55,233 nt of DNA from Halomonas smyrnensis AAD6 (GTDB taxonomy: Bacteria > Pseudomonadota > Gammaproteobacteria > Pseudomonadales > Halomonadaceae): assembly GCF_000265245.1 (NCBI RefSeq), contig NZ_AJKS02000019.1:1-55233 (forward strand), written 5' to 3'. The position numbers were made by a program, and so were the translations under genes. Positions 39,687 to 49,722 of this stretch are shown piece by piece (within the stretch, counting starts at the first letter, position 1; every line of letters starts with the position of its first letter). The notes under the pieces were generated by a model that made no database searches, was not told the DNA's origin, and saw nothing but the letters and a program-made list of their open reading frames with translations.

Positions 39687-42247
39687 GCGGATGCCTCCTG
39701 TTGGCCGGAAGATGAGGCCTCGTCGGGCGCGTCGGCCCCCTGGGGGCGGAAGGCGCGCAGGCGGCTGGCGTTGCCGACCACGGTGATCGACGAGGCCGAC
39801 ATGGCGGCGCCGGCGATCACCGGCGACAGCAGGCTGCCCGTCAGCGGATAGAGCGCGCCGGCGGCGATGGGGATGCCGAGCACGTTGTAGCCGAAGGCGC
39901 CCACCAGGTTCTGCTTGATGTTGGCAAGCGTCGCGCGGCTGATGGCGATGGCGTCGGCCACGCCGTGCAGCGAGTCGCGCATCAGGGTGATGCCGGCGCT
40001 CTCGATGGCCACGTCGGTGCCCTGGCCGATGGCGAAGCCGACGTCGGCGCGGGCCAGGGCCGGGGCGTCGTTGATGCCGTCGCCGACCATGCCCACGACT
40101 TCGCCGTCGGCCTGGCGACGCTCGATCTCGGCGTGCTTGTCCTCGGGCAGCAGCCCGGCGCGGACCTCGTCGATGCCGACCTCGTCGGCGATGGCGCGGG
40201 CGGTGTGTTCGTTGTCGCCGGTCAGCATCACCAGGGTCAGCCCTTCGCCGCGCAGGCGCGCGACGGCGGCCCTGGCATCGGCGCGCAGCGGGTCGCTGAC
40301 GCCGAACAGGGCGACGAGCTCGCCGTCGACGGCCAGCTGGACCACGGTGCGCGCCTGGCGCTCTAGCGCGTCGACGCGCGCCTGGCCCGCGCCGAGATCG
40401 ACGCCGGCCTCCTCGAGCAGCCGGGCGTTGCCGAGCAGCAGCGTCCGGCCGTCGGCGGTGCGGGCGCGCACGCCGCCGCCGGTCACGCTGGTGAAGTCCT
40501 GGATCTCGGCCGCCTCGGCGCCCTGCGTCTCGGCGTGGGCGAGCAGGGCCGCGGCCAGCGGATGCTCGGAGCCGCGCTCCAGCGCCGCCACCCAGCCGAG
40601 TACCGCCTGCTCGTCACCGTTGAGAATCTCGACTTCGGTCAGCCGGGGCTTGCCCTCGGTGAGGGTGCCGGTCTTGTCCACCACCAGGGTGGTGAGATGG
40701 CTGGCGGTCTGCAGCGCCTCGCCGCTTCTCACCAGCACGCCGTGCTCGGCGGCCTTGCCGACGCCGATCATGGTGGAGATCGGCGTGGCCAGGCCCAGCG
40801 CGCAGGGGCAGGCGATGATCAGCACCGTGCTGGCTGTGACCAGCATGTGCAACCCCCGCGGCTCGGCGCCGACGTTGTACCAGACCAGCGCGGTGAGCAC
40901 GGCGATGATCATCACCGAGGGCACGAAGATGCCGGAGATGGTGTCGGCGAGCCGGCCGATGGGCGGCCGGGAGGCCTGGGCGTGGGCCACCTGCTCGGTG
41001 ATGCGGCCGAGGCGGGTGTCGGCGCCCACGCGGGTGGCGCGATAGACCAGCCCCCCCTGGCCGTTGACGGTGCCGGCGCTGACCTCGTCGCCGGCCGCCT
41101 TGGCCACCGGGGCGGGCTCGCCGGTGAGCATGGACTCGTCGAGATGGCTCTCGCCCTCGATCACCTCGCCGTCCACCGGCAGGCGCTCGCCGGGGCGCAC
41201 GCGCAGCCGGTCGCCCTCGCGCACCTCGTCGATCTCGACCTCCTGCTCGTGGCCGTCGCGGATCACCCGGGCGGTGCGGCTCTGCAGGTCGAGCAGGCGG
41301 CGCAGGGCGTCGCTGGTGCGGCCCTTGGCCTTCAGCTCCAGGGCGTTGCCCAGCAGCACCAGGCCGATCACCATCGCCGAGGCCTCGAAGTAGAGGCCGC
41401 GGGCCATCTCGGGCAGGGCCTCGGCGAAGGCCACCACCGCCATGGAGTAGAGCCAGGCGGTGCCGGTGCCCATGGCGATCAGGGTGTCCATGTTGGCCTG
41501 GTGATGGCGCAGGTTCTTCCAGGCGTTGCGGAAGAAGTGGCGGCCGGGGCCGGCCATCACCGCCAGGGTCAAGAGACCCACCACCAGCCAGAACCCGCGG
41601 CCGGCGCCGAGCGGCTGGGGGTGATAGACGAACATGCCGACCATCAGCGGCACGGCCAGCGCCAGCGACAGGGCGCTGCCGCGCAGCCGGCGGCGATACT
41701 CCTTGGCGTCGCGCTCGGCGCGGACCTTCTCGGCCTGGCGCAGGTCGAGGATCGGCTCGGCCCCGTAGCCGACCGCGTCCACGGCGTCGATCAATGCCTG
41801 GGTGTCGGCGCGGCCGCGCACCTGGGCGGTGTGGTTGCCGAGGTTGACCGTGGCCGCTTCGACCCCCGGGGTGCGCTCCAGCGCCTGCTGCACGCTCTTC
41901 ACGCAGCCGGCGCAGGTCATGCCGGTGATCGACAGGCGTTGGGTGGCGCCGTCGCTGGCGGATTCCGCTGTCGGCGCCGGCTCGGGCTCGGCGTCGTTCT
42001 CTGGGTCGGCGGCCGGCTCGATGGGCGACGTCTTGGTGGACGTCTCGGGCGGATAGCCGGCGTCGGCCAGCACCCGGTCCAGCTCGGCGTCGTCCAGCGA
42101 GGTGGTGACGTCCAGCCGATGCTCGGCCGGCGTGCCGCTGACCTCAGCCTTGGCGTCCTGGGCCTGGATGGCCTCGCGCATGCGCCTCACGCAGCCCTGG
42201 CAGCTCATGCCGGGCACGGTGCGCTCGCGGCGTGTCGGGGTGCTCAT
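39683..42247 (-). CDS. copA: Cu(+)-translocating P1B-type ATPase
   Basis: The 854-residue pump has two N-terminal metal-binding domains (GMSCQGC near residue 14; GMTCAGC near 110) joined by an acidic Pro/Glu linker, eight membrane helices, the TM6 CPC motif (Cys480-Pro-Cys482), DKTGTLT (phosphorylated Asp524), SEHPLA, MLTGDN and [12 protein letters not shown]. The last helices contain GYN and MSASS, which with CPC define the Cu(+) group P1B-1. It expels cytoplasmic Cu(+) at ATP cost. The start ATG overlaps the regulator stop and has AAGGAG upstream; the peptide gene follows by ATGA overlap. Well supported. Confidence 0.95.
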   Translation of the reverse strand: MSTPTRRERTVPGMSCQGCVRRMREAIQAQDAKAEVSGTPAEHRLDVTTSLDDAELDRVLADAGYPPETSTKTSPIEPAADPENDAEPEPAPTAESASDGATQRLSITGMTCAGCVKSVQQALERTPGVEAATVNLGNHTAQVRGRADTQALIDAVDAVGYGAEPILDLRQAEKVRAERDAKEYRRRLRGSALSLALAVPLMVGMFVYHPQPLGAGRGFWLVVGLLTLAVMAGPGRHFFRNAWKNLRHHQANMDTLIAMGTGTAWLYSMAVVAFAEALPEMARGLYFEASAMVIGLVLLGNALELKAKGRTSDALRRLLDLQSRTARVIRDGHEQEVEIDEVREGDRLRVRPGERLPVDGEVIEGESHLDESMLTGEPAPVAKAAGDEVSAGTVNGQGGLVYRATRVGADTRLGRITEQVAHAQASRPPIGRLADTISGIFVPSVMIIAVLTALVWYNVGAEPRGLHMLVTASTVLIIACPCALGLATPISTMIGVGKAAEHGVLVRSGEALQTASHLTTLVVDKTGTLTEGKPRLTEVEILNGDEQAVLGWVAALERGSEHPLAAALLAHAETQGAEAAEIQDFTSVTGGGVRARTADGRTLLLGNARLLEEAGVDLGAGQARVDALERQARTVVQLAVDGELVALFGVSDPLRADARAAVARLRGEGLTLVMLTGDNEHTARAIADEVGIDEVRAGLLPEDKHAEIERRQADGEVVGMVGDGINDAPALARADVGFAIGQGTDVAIESAGITLMRDSLHGVADAIAISRATLANIKQNLVGAFGYNVLGIPIAAGALYPLTGSLLSPVIAGAAMSASSITVVGNASRLRAFRPQGADAPDEASSSGQQEASA

Positions 42248-42696
42248 GATGAGGTCTCCTTGGGCTCGGCTGCCCTGGCGTCGGGCGCCAGCGGCTCGGG
42301 GAAGCTCTCGATCAGGCGGCACAGGCTGTGGCCGTCCGGGGTGCCGTCGGGCAGGTCCTCCCAGGCGGCCAGCGCCTCCTCCATGCGTCCGGCAAGCGCC
42401 TCGAGCTCGCGGATGCGGTGGCGGATCTCCGGCAGGCGTCGCGCCAGCAGGTCGCGCACCAGCGGGCAGGGCGAGTCGCCGTGATCGGACTGTTCGAGGA
42501 TCTCGCGAATCTCGGCGACGCCGAAGCCCAGGGTGCGGGCGCGCTGGATGAAGCGCAGCCGGCGCAGGTCGGCGTCGTCGAACAGCTGGTAGCCGTTGGC
42601 CGGGTTGCGCTCGGGGCGCAGTAGCCCCTCGCGGGTGTAGTGGCGCACGGTCTCGGCGGTGACGCCGGCCTGGCGGGCGAGTTCGCTGACCTTCAT
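42244..42696 (-). CDS. MerR-family metal-responsive regulator of copA
   Basis: The 150-residue protein has an N-terminal MerR helix-turn-helix ([24 protein letters not shown]), the dimerisation helix and a C-terminal metal region. Visible thiols are Cys77 (GDSPCPLV) and Cys126 ([10 protein letters not shown]), with His123. CueR has Ser at the position of Cys77 and a Cys112/Cys120 pair; ZntR/CadR-type sensors of divalent metals have Cys there. So genomic context says copper while this residue says divalent metal. It should twist the promoter at 42728-42759 to activate its own operon with copA, which it overlaps. Confidence 0.88.
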   Translation of the reverse strand: MKVSELARQAGVTAETVRHYTREGLLRPERNPANGYQLFDDADLRRLRFIQRARTLGFGVAEIREILEQSDHGDSPCPLVRDLLARRLPEIRHRIRELEALAGRMEEALAAWEDLPDGTPDGHSLCRLIESFPEPLAPDARAAEPKETSS

Positions 42697-42727
42697 GGCT
42701 CGCGTCTCCTGATGAGGGAATACCCAG

Positions 42728-42759
42728 AGTGTAAAACCCTTGGGTTACACAAAGGTCAA
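42728..42759 (-). promoter_or_regulatory. MerR-type promoter with operator dyad
   Basis: On the minus strand TTGACC and TACACT are 20 bp apart, the overlong spacing typical of MerR-activated promoters. The spacer contains the dyad GTGTAACCC-AA-GGGTTTTACAC (plus-strand 42729-42750). It lies 32 bp upstream of the regulator start, so the operon is probably autoregulated. Confidence 0.75.
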
Positions 42760-42840
42760 GATGGCGGCGCAGGGATCGGCAGGGGAGGGGCGGGAGGAGA
42801 GTGCAAGTTATTGTTGCGCTTCATGTTCAAACAGTTGTGC

Positions 42841-42881
42841 CACTAAAGTATTAGTGAAAACTGGATTTAAACGGGCGTTTG
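42841..42881 (+). promoter_or_regulatory. Two operator-like palindromes upstream of fadL
   Basis: CACTAA-AGTA-TTAGTG (42841-42856) is a perfect 6-bp-arm palindrome. TAAAC-GGGC-GTTTG (42868-42881) fits the pattern (G/C)AAAC(N2-4)GTTT(G/C) bound by PsrA, the fatty-acid-responsive TetR regulator of pseudomonads, except for the first base. Both lie in an AT-rich stretch 86-126 bp upstream of fadL; the exact -10/-35 boxes are not certain. Confidence 0.5.
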
Positions 42882-42966
42882 TCCTTGATCCTTGCGATGA
42901 GTTCTGACGACACTGTCGGTCAGTCGCTGCATCACCATAACAACAGCAATGCCAAGGAGCCGCGCC

Positions 42967-44310
42967 ATGCCCCTGCCCTTCACGTCTCGCAAGCTCGCCG
43001 CCGCCGTCGCCCTGGCCTCCGCGGCGCTCGTGTCCGCCCAGGCCGCCGCCACCGGCTTCCAGGTGCGCGAGCAGAGTGCCAAGAGCCTCGCCAACGCCTT
43101 CTCCAACGCCGCCGCCGGCGCCGAGGACGTCAGCTTCATGGCCCATAACCCGGCCGCCATCGGCAACATCGACGGCAATCAGGTCGCCGGCGGGGTGGCC
43201 TATATCGATGCCACCTTCGAGCTGCAAGACGCCGAGGCCTCGAGCGCCAATGGACTGGTCGACTATGATCGCGGTGGCTCTCGAGAGGGCGGTGAGTCTG
43301 CCGTGGTGCCGAGCTTCGCTGCCAAGACGCAGTTGAACGATCAGTGGGACCTGGGCCTGGCGATCTACTCGCCCTACGGGCTTGCCACCAAATACGACGA
43401 GGACTGGATCGGCCGCTACCACGCCGTCGAGACCGAGCTGAAGACGATCGACTTCCAGCCGACCCTCAACTACCGCGCCACAGAGCGGCTCAACCTGGCC
43501 GTGGGGCTGCGCGCTCAGTATGCGGACGCGACGTTGTCCAATGCCATCGACTTCGGCTCGGCGGCGGCTCTCCAGGGCAGCCCGCTGGCCACGCCGGGGC
43601 AGAACGACGTCATCGGCGAGCTGACCGGGGACGATTGGGGCTACGGCTATACCCTCGGCGCCCTGTTCCAGGCGACGGAGCGCACCCGCTTCGGTGTGAG
43701 CTATCGCTCGGAGATCGATCTGACGCTGGAAGGGGATCTCGATGTGTCGGGCACCGATCCAGTTTCCGATAGTGCGGTAGAAAATGGCGCGGTCTCGGAC
43801 ATGGGCGGCAAGGCCGACCTGACCACGCCGGCCAATCTGAATCTGGGCGTCTATCATCAGCTGACGGATCGCCTGGCGCTGATGGCCAACGCCGAGTGGA
43901 CCGAGTGGAGCAGCTTCGACGAGCTGGTGGTGGAGTTCGAGGACGGCTCCAACAGCCCCACCACCGAGAACTGGGACGACACCTGGGCCTTCTCGGTGGG
44001 CGCGAACTACGCGCTGACGCATCAGTGGACGCTGCGGGCCGGCCTGGGCATCGACGAGACGCCGGTACCGGATGCACAGCATCGTACCCCGCGGGTGCCG
44101 GACGCCGATCGCCGCTGGGCCTCCCTCGGCGCCACCTACCAGCCGACCGAGAACCTGGGCATCACCGCGGGCTATCTGCGCATCTTCGGCGATGACGTCG
44201 ACATGGATCAGGACGGGAACAAGCCCGAGAACGCCAGTCGCGGCAACCTGTCCGGCGAGTACGAGGTGGAGGCCGACGTCTTCGCCCTGTCGGTGGACTA
44301 TCGCTTCTAG
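42967..44310 (+). CDS. fadL: FadL/OmpP1-family long-chain fatty acid porin
   Basis: The 447-residue protein has a signal peptide (LAAAVALASAALVSAQAAA), the N-terminal hatch segment with TGFQVREQSAKSLANAFS and the HNPAAIG motif, and amphipathic β-strands to a terminal aromatic (SVDYRF), the outer-membrane barrel ending. It carries long-chain fatty acids or other hydrophobic compounds across the outer membrane. ATG 42967 has AAGGAG 7 nt upstream; ATG 42949 adds six residues. It is monocistronic with a terminator. Codon and base use is slightly less GC-biased than in the housekeeping genes. Confidence 0.9.
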   Translation: MPLPFTSRKLAAAVALASAALVSAQAAATGFQVREQSAKSLANAFSNAAAGAEDVSFMAHNPAAIGNIDGNQVAGGVAYIDATFELQDAEASSANGLVDYDRGGSREGGESAVVPSFAAKTQLNDQWDLGLAIYSPYGLATKYDEDWIGRYHAVETELKTIDFQPTLNYRATERLNLAVGLRAQYADATLSNAIDFGSAAALQGSPLATPGQNDVIGELTGDDWGYGYTLGALFQATERTRFGVSYRSEIDLTLEGDLDVSGTDPVSDSAVENGAVSDMGGKADLTTPANLNLGVYHQLTDRLALMANAEWTEWSSFDELVVEFEDGSNSPTTENWDDTWAFSVGANYALTHQWTLRAGLGIDETPVPDAQHRTPRVPDADRRWASLGATYQPTENLGITAGYLRIFGDDVDMDQDGNKPENASRGNLSGEYEVEADVFALSVDYRF

Positions 44311-44338
44311 CCGCGTGGCGTGATCCGCTTCGACCCAG

Positions 44339-44361
44339 AGCCCCGGCTATCGGCCGGGGCT
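44339..44361 (+). terminator. Terminator of fadL
   Basis: An 8-bp stem (44339-44346 with 44354-44361) extends by one pair inside the loop and is followed by TTGTC, 28 nt past fadL and 24 nt before the converging opp stop. Confidence 0.65.
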
Positions 44362-44384
44362 TTGTCATGGCCGCGTCGTTGACG

Positions 44385-45998
44385 TCAGGCGGCCTCGCCG
44401 TCGAGGAAGGCCGCGCGCATCAGCTCGCGGGTATAGGCCTCGCGCGGGGCCTGGAACAGGGTCTCGGTATCGCCCTGTTCGATCACGGCGCCGTCCTTCA
44501 TCACCACGACGCTGTCGGCCAGGGCGCGGACCACGGCCAGGTCGTGGCTGATGAACAGGTAGGTGAGGCCGTGCCGGGCCTGCAGGTCACGCAGCAGCGC
44601 GATCACCGTGGCCTGCACCGAGCGGTCCAGCGCCGAGGTGGGCTCGTCGAGCAGCAGGAACTCGGGCTTGAGGACCAGGGCGCGGGCGATGGCGATGCGC
44701 TGTCGCTGCCCGCCAGAGAACTCGTGGGGGTAGCGGCGGCGCATGGCGGGGTCCAGCGCCACGTCGCGCAGCGCCTCCTGCACCCGGGCGTCGCGCTCCC
44801 GTCGGCCGAGTGCCGGGGCATGCACGCGCAGCCCCTCGCCGATGATCTCGCCCACGGTCATGCGCGGCGACAGCGAGCCGAAGGGATCCTGGAAGACCAC
44901 CTGCATGCGCGAGCGCAATGGCCGCATGGCGGTGCTGTCCAGACCGTCCAGCGCCGTGTCGTCGAAGCGGATGTCGCCCTGGCTCTCGAGCAGGCGCAGC
45001 AGGGCGCGCCCCAGCGTCGACTTGCCGGAACCGGACTCGCCGACGATGCCCACCGTCTGGCCGCGCCGGATCGAGAGGTCGATGCCGCGCACCGCCTCGA
45101 AGACCTCCATCGGGCGGAAGAGACGCTTGCCGAGCGGGAAGCGCACGCGAAGATCGCGGGCCTCCAGCAGCAGCGGCGCGTCCTCGGCCACCGGCGCCTT
45201 GCGCCCGCGGGGCTCGGCGTCGATCAGCATCCGCGTGTAGTCGTGCCGGGGGGCGGCGAACAGCGCCGCGGTCTCGCCGCTCTCCACCAGCTCGCCCTGG
45301 CGCATCACGCAGACCCGGTCGGCGAAGTGGCGCACGATGCCGAGGTCGTGGGTGATGAAGAGTATCGCCATGCCGTAGCGCTGTTTCAGGTCCTCGAGCA
45401 GGGTCAGGATCTGGGCCTGGACGGTGACGTCCAGGGCGGTGGTCGGCTCGTCGGCGATCAACAGCTTCGGCTCGCAGGCCAGCGCCATGGCGATCATCAC
45501 CCGCTGGCGCTGGCCGCCGGAGAGCTCGTGGGGATAGCTGTCGATGCGTCGCGCCGGCTCGGGGATGCCGACCTGTTCGAGCAGTTCCAGGGCGCGGGCG
45601 CGGGCGGCCTGGCCACGCAGCGAGGTGTGCTTGGCCAGCACCTCGACGATCTGCCGACCCACTCGATGCAGCGGATTCAGCGAGGTCATGGGCTCCTGGA
45701 AGATCATCGAGATCTCGTTACCGCGGAGGCGGCGCAGGCGCCCGGGCGCGACCGTCAGCAGGTCCTCGTCGCCCTCGCCGCCGTGCCAGCGAATGGCGCC
45801 GGAGGGGCGGGCCAGGTCCGGGAGCAGGCCCATGGCCGCGGTGGAGGAGACCGACTTGCCCGAGCCGGACTCGCCGACCAGCGCCAGGGTCTCGCCCTCG
45901 TGCACGGTGAAGCTGATATCCCGGACGGCGGTGACGGTGCCGCCCGGGAGGCTGAAGTCGACCCGCAGGCGATCGAATTCGAGCAGTGGCTGTTGCAT
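44385..45998 (-). CDS. Fused oligopeptide ABC transporter ATPase (OppD-OppF)
   Basis: The 537-residue protein carries two complete ATPase domains, like YejF. First: [11 protein letters not shown] (Walker A), [17 protein letters not shown] (signature), [12 protein letters not shown] (Walker B). Second: [47 protein letters not shown]. Domains end near residues 265 and 535. It powers peptide import with OppB/OppC. It follows oppC by 34 bp; last gene of the operon. Confidence 0.93.
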   Translation of the reverse strand: MQQPLLEFDRLRVDFSLPGGTVTAVRDISFTVHEGETLALVGESGSGKSVSSTAAMGLLPDLARPSGAIRWHGGEGDEDLLTVAPGRLRRLRGNEISMIFQEPMTSLNPLHRVGRQIVEVLAKHTSLRGQAARARALELLEQVGIPEPARRIDSYPHELSGGQRQRVMIAMALACEPKLLIADEPTTALDVTVQAQILTLLEDLKQRYGMAILFITHDLGIVRHFADRVCVMRQGELVESGETAALFAAPRHDYTRMLIDAEPRGRKAPVAEDAPLLLEARDLRVRFPLGKRLFRPMEVFEAVRGIDLSIRRGQTVGIVGESGSGKSTLGRALLRLLESQGDIRFDDTALDGLDSTAMRPLRSRMQVVFQDPFGSLSPRMTVGEIIGEGLRVHAPALGRRERDARVQEALRDVALDPAMRRRYPHEFSGGQRQRIAIARALVLKPEFLLLDEPTSALDRSVQATVIALLRDLQARHGLTYLFISHDLAVVRALADSVVVMKDGAVIEQGDTETLFQAPREAYTRELMRAAFLDGEAA

Positions 45999-46032
45999 GT
46001 TCCTCTCCTGATGGGATTCCGGGGCGCTGTCA

Positions 46033-46917
46033 TCAGCGGGTTTTCGGGTCCAGGGCGTCCCTCAGGCCATCGCCGAGGAAGTTCAGGCACAGCAGGGTCA
46101 GGGCGAGGAAGACCGAGGGCACCAGCAGCATCCATGGCGCGGTCTCCATCATGTCCTTGCCCTCGCTGATCAGCACGCCCCAGCTGGTCAGCGGTTCCTG
46201 GACGCCGAGCCCCAGGAAGGACAGGAAGCTCTCCAGCAGGATGACCTTGGGCACGGTGAGGGTGACGTAGACGATCACCGGACCGATGGCGTTGGGAATC
46301 AGGTGGCGAGTGACGATCTTGTGGCCGCGCACGCCCAGGGCGTGGGCCGCCTCCACGAACTCGCGACGCTTGAGCGCCAGCACCTGGCCGCGCACGATGC
46401 GCGACATGTCCAGCCACTCGACGGCGCCGATGGCGGCATAGATCAGCAGGATGTTGCGGCCGAACACCACCATCAGCAGGATCACCAGGAACATGAACGG
46501 CAGCGAGTACATGATGTCGACGAAGCGCATCATCAGGTTGTCGACGCGCCCGCCCAAGAAGCCGGCAACGGCGCCGTAGAGCACGCCGATCAGCAGCGAG
46601 ACGAGGGTGGCCACCAGCGCCACGGACAGCGACACCCGGCCGCCGTGGAGCACGCGGGTCAGCAGGTCGCGACCGTTGGCGTCGGTGCCGGCATAGTGGC
46701 CGTCGGCCAGGCTCGGGGCCGTGAGGAAGGCGTTCCAGTCCACCTCGTCGAGGCCCCAGGGCGTCAACCAGGGGCCGATCACGCAGGCCAGGGTGGTCAG
46801 GGCCAGCAGCACCAGGCTGAGGGTGGCGGCCTGGTTCTGCCTGAGGCGGCGCCAGGCCTCGCGGGCCAGGCTGTCGCCGGCGAGATCGGGGGTCGAGACA
46901 GCGGTATCAGTCGTCAT
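46033..46917 (-). CDS. oppC: Peptide ABC transporter permease OppC-like
   Basis: The 294-residue permease has six membrane segments, the N-terminal OppC-type region and the EAA loop FVEAAHALGVRGHKIVTRHLIPNAIGP that contacts the ATPase. FLSFLGLGVQEPLTSWG is the conserved OppC/DppC sequence. It overlaps the oppB end by 11 bp, so they are co-translated. Confidence 0.93.
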   Translation of the reverse strand: MTTDTAVSTPDLAGDSLAREAWRRLRQNQAATLSLVLLALTTLACVIGPWLTPWGLDEVDWNAFLTAPSLADGHYAGTDANGRDLLTRVLHGGRVSLSVALVATLVSLLIGVLYGAVAGFLGGRVDNLMMRFVDIMYSLPFMFLVILLMVVFGRNILLIYAAIGAVEWLDMSRIVRGQVLALKRREFVEAAHALGVRGHKIVTRHLIPNAIGPVIVYVTLTVPKVILLESFLSFLGLGVQEPLTSWGVLISEGKDMMETAPWMLLVPSVFLALTLLCLNFLGDGLRDALDPKTR

Positions 46918-47833
46918 GGCGAATCTGCGGGTCCAGGGCCGAGTAGGTCAGGTCGACGAGCAGGTTGAGCAGCACGATCAGGGCGCCGTAGAACACCACC
47001 GTGCCCATCACCAGGGTGTAGTCGCGGTTGAGGGCGGCCTGGACGAAGTAGCGTCCGATGCCGGGAATGCCGAAGATCTGCTCGATCACCACCGAGCCGG
47101 TGATGATCCCGGCGACGGCCGGGCCCAGATAGGAGACCACCGGCAGCATCGCCGGGCGCAGGGCGTGGCGCCAGATCACCTCGGCCTCGGTCAAGCCCTT
47201 GGCGCGGGCGGTGCGGATGAAGTGGCTGCCGAGGACCTCGATCATGCTGGCGCGCATCATGCGCGCGATGTAGGCGATCTGCTGGATCGACAGCGCCACC
47301 ACCGGCAGCACCAGGTTCTGCCACTGGCCGTCGTTCCAGCCGCCCACCGGCAGCCAGGCCAGGAAGACGCCGAACACCAGCGCCAGCAGCGGCGCGATGA
47401 CGAAGTTGGGGATCGCCACCCCGGCCAGCGCCGCGCCCATCACCAGGTAGTCGACGGTGGAGTTGCGCTTCAGCGCGGCGATCACGCCCAGCGGCAGGCC
47501 GATCAACAGCGCCAGGCCGATGGCCCACAGCCCCAGCTCCAGACTCACCGGGAAGCCCTGGGCGACCAGCTCGGTGACGCTGAAGTCCTTGTACTTGAAC
47601 GAGGGGCCGAGATCGCCCTGCAGCAGGTTGCCCATGTAGATCAGGTACTGTTTCCACACCGGCTCGTCCAGATGATAGGTGGCCAGCAGGTTGGCCTCGA
47701 TCTCCGGCGGCAGTTGGCGCTCGCCGTCGAAGGGGCCGCCCGGCGCCAGGTGCATCAGGAAGAACGACAGGGTGATGACGATCCACAGCGTCGGTATCGC
47801 CTGCAGCAGGCGCTTGAGGATGTAGCCAGGCAT
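46907..47833 (-). CDS. oppB: Peptide ABC transporter permease OppB-like
   Basis: The 308-residue permease has the N-terminal LKRLLQAIPTLWIVITLSFFLMHLAPGGPF signature of OppB/DppB, six hydrophobic segments, the EAA-type loop FIRTARAKGLTEAEVIWRHALRPAMLPV and IEQIFGIPGIGRYFVQAALNRDY. It forms the import channel with OppC. A GC-rich stem-loop separates it from oppA. Confidence 0.93.
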   Translation of the reverse strand: MPGYILKRLLQAIPTLWIVITLSFFLMHLAPGGPFDGERQLPPEIEANLLATYHLDEPVWKQYLIYMGNLLQGDLGPSFKYKDFSVTELVAQGFPVSLELGLWAIGLALLIGLPLGVIAALKRNSTVDYLVMGAALAGVAIPNFVIAPLLALVFGVFLAWLPVGGWNDGQWQNLVLPVVALSIQQIAYIARMMRASMIEVLGSHFIRTARAKGLTEAEVIWRHALRPAMLPVVSYLGPAVAGIITGSVVIEQIFGIPGIGRYFVQAALNRDYTLVMGTVVFYGALIVLLNLLVDLTYSALDPQIRHDD

Positions 47834-47847
47834 GAGAGTCCCCGCGA

Positions 47848-47865
47848 CCCCGGAGTGTCCCGGGG
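47848..47865 (-). other. Stem-loop between oppA and oppB
   Basis: A 6-bp CCCCGG/CCGGGG stem in the 58-bp oppA-oppB gap. Such hairpins after binding-protein genes commonly stabilise or limit mRNA so that more binding protein is made than permease; that is inference here. Confidence 0.35.
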
Positions 47866-47891
47866 CCGTCGCCGGTTGGAGGAAGATGGGT

Positions 47892-49469
47892 TCAGTCGTC
47901 GAAGCCGATCCAGCGCGAGCGGTGGATATCCTCGATGTTGGGTTCCCAGCCGGTCAGCGTCGGGCTGACCAGGTTGCGCGAGACATAGTCGTAGATCGGC
48001 AGGACGGCGTGGTCATCCAGGGCCAGCCGTTCCGCCTCGGCCATCAGCTCGGCGCGAGCGTCCAGATCCTGGGTCCCGGCGGCCCGGTCCATCAGCTCAT
48101 CGAAGGCCGGGTTGGCGTAGGCGCCGTAGTTGTTGGCGACGCCGCCCTCCAGCAGGCTGAGGAAGTTCTGGGCGTCGTTGTAGTCACCGATCCAGCCGGC
48201 CCGGGCGACGTCGAAGTCGCCCTGGCGGATGTCGGCGTAGTGCACCGCCACCTCCGAGTTGTAGAGCTCCACCTCGACGCCCAGCGGCTTCCACATCGCG
48301 GCCACGGCGATCGCCACCTTGCGATGGTCCTCGCTGGTGTTGTAGCGCAGCTGGAGTTCGAGGGGGTTGTCCGGGCCGTAGCCGGCCTCCTGCATCAGCT
48401 GCCGGGCCCGCTCGAGGCGCGCCTGCTGGTCGAGGTCGGCGAAATCGAGTTCCGCCCCGTCGTAGTGGGCCACGTCCGGCGGCACGAAGTGGTAGGCCGG
48501 CTCTTCCCCGGTGCCGAGGATGCGGCCGGTGATCACCTCGCGGCGCACCGCCAGGCTGAGCGCCTCGCGCACCCGCGGGTCGCTGGTGGCATGGCCGTCC
48601 CGCGTGTTGAAGGCGTAATAGTAGATGCCGAGATAGGGCGCGACCTGCACGGCTTCCGGCAGGTTGTCCTGGAGCCAGTCGTACTGCTGGGTGGGAAACT
48701 CCCGGGCGATGTCGATCTCGCCGGCGCGGAAGCGGTTCAGGGCGGTGTTGCGCTCCTCGATGGGGAAGTACACCACCTCGTCGAGGGCGACGTCTTCGGC
48801 GTCATGGAAGTGTGGGTTGCGCACGGCCTCGATGCGGGTCTGGGACTGCCAGTCCTCCAGCATGAAGGCGCCGTTGGAGACCATGTGCTCGGGCCTGGAC
48901 CAGTCGTCGCCGTACTGCTCCACCACGTGCTTCGGCACCGGGTAGGCGGTGTAGTGGGCCAGCTGGTCGAGGAAGTAGGGCGTGGAGCGCTCCAGGGTGA
49001 TGCGCAGGGTCCGCTCGTCCAGGGCCTCGATGCCCAGGGTGTCGGAGTCGGCCTCGCCGGCGTAGACCGCCTCGGCGTTCTTCACCGGGTAGAGCAGGTA
49101 GGCATAGCTGGCGGCGGTGGCCGGGTCGAGAATGCGGCGAAAGGCGAAGACGAAGTCATCGGCGGTGACCGGGGTGCCGTCGGACCATTCGGCATCGTCG
49201 CGCAGCGAGAAGGTGTACACCGTGCCGTCCTCGGAGACCTCCCAGGATTCGGCCACGCCGGGGATGCGATCGCCGTCCGCGGCCTCGGTCACCAGCCCCT
49301 CGAAGAGGTCGCCGACCACATCGTTCTCCCAGGTGCCGCTGATCTTGTGCGGGTCGAGGGAGGCGGGTTCGCCCATGATGGCCAGGCGCAGGGTGTCGGC
49401 CTGCAGGGGCGAGGCGGCCAGGCCGGTGGCGAGCAACAGGCTGCCGACGGCAAGACGGGGCTTGCTCAT
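47892..49469 (-). CDS. oppA: Periplasmic oligopeptide-binding protein OppA-like
   Basis: The 525-residue family-5 solute-binding protein has a signal peptide (LAVGSLLLATGLAASPLQA) without a lipobox Cys, then TLRLAIMGEPASLDPHKISGT and the SBP_bac_5 run VAESWEVSEDGTVYTFSLRDDAEWSDGTPVTADDFVFAFRRIL, abbreviated here by position 75-120. It binds peptides in the periplasm and delivers them to OppBC. First gene of oppA-B-C-DF; the ATG has AAGGAG upstream. Confidence 0.92.
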   Translation of the reverse strand: MSKPRLAVGSLLLATGLAASPLQADTLRLAIMGEPASLDPHKISGTWENDVVGDLFEGLVTEAADGDRIPGVAESWEVSEDGTVYTFSLRDDAEWSDGTPVTADDFVFAFRRILDPATAASYAYLLYPVKNAEAVYAGEADSDTLGIEALDERTLRITLERSTPYFLDQLAHYTAYPVPKHVVEQYGDDWSRPEHMVSNGAFMLEDWQSQTRIEAVRNPHFHDAEDVALDEVVYFPIEERNTALNRFRAGEIDIAREFPTQQYDWLQDNLPEAVQVAPYLGIYYYAFNTRDGHATSDPRVREALSLAVRREVITGRILGTGEEPAYHFVPPDVAHYDGAELDFADLDQQARLERARQLMQEAGYGPDNPLELQLRYNTSEDHRKVAIAVAAMWKPLGVEVELYNSEVAVHYADIRQGDFDVARAGWIGDYNDAQNFLSLLEGGVANNYGAYANPAFDELMDRAAGTQDLDARAELMAEAERLALDDHAVLPIYDYVSRNLVSPTLTGWEPNIEDIHRSRWIGFDD

Positions 49470-49644
49470 GAATCACTCCTTGAGGCTTGTGCTTGTTGTA
49501 GTGTTCGGCCGCGAAGCAGCCATGACTTACCCTCCCTCGTGACCCTGGTCGGGGTCCATTTGAAATTGCGCATGAGTTCATCCACGAATTCGATACCCCG
49601 GCTGCGCTGGCCCCTGCGGGATGGCCGCTGGCGGTGCATTTCGC

Positions 49645-49650
49645 TACAAT
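49645..49650 (+). promoter_or_regulatory. Candidate -10 box for prfB
   Basis: TACAAT lies 73 bp before the prfB start in an otherwise GC-rich divergent region (49470-49722) shared with oppA. The matching -35 (TGGCCG, 17 bp upstream) is poor. Confidence 0.35.
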
Positions 49651-49722
49651 GCTCGTCTTTTCTCCGCCGTCGGCGCCCGGCGCCGGCGCGCGCCTCATCT
49701 CCCTTGGATTCAGGCGAACCCC

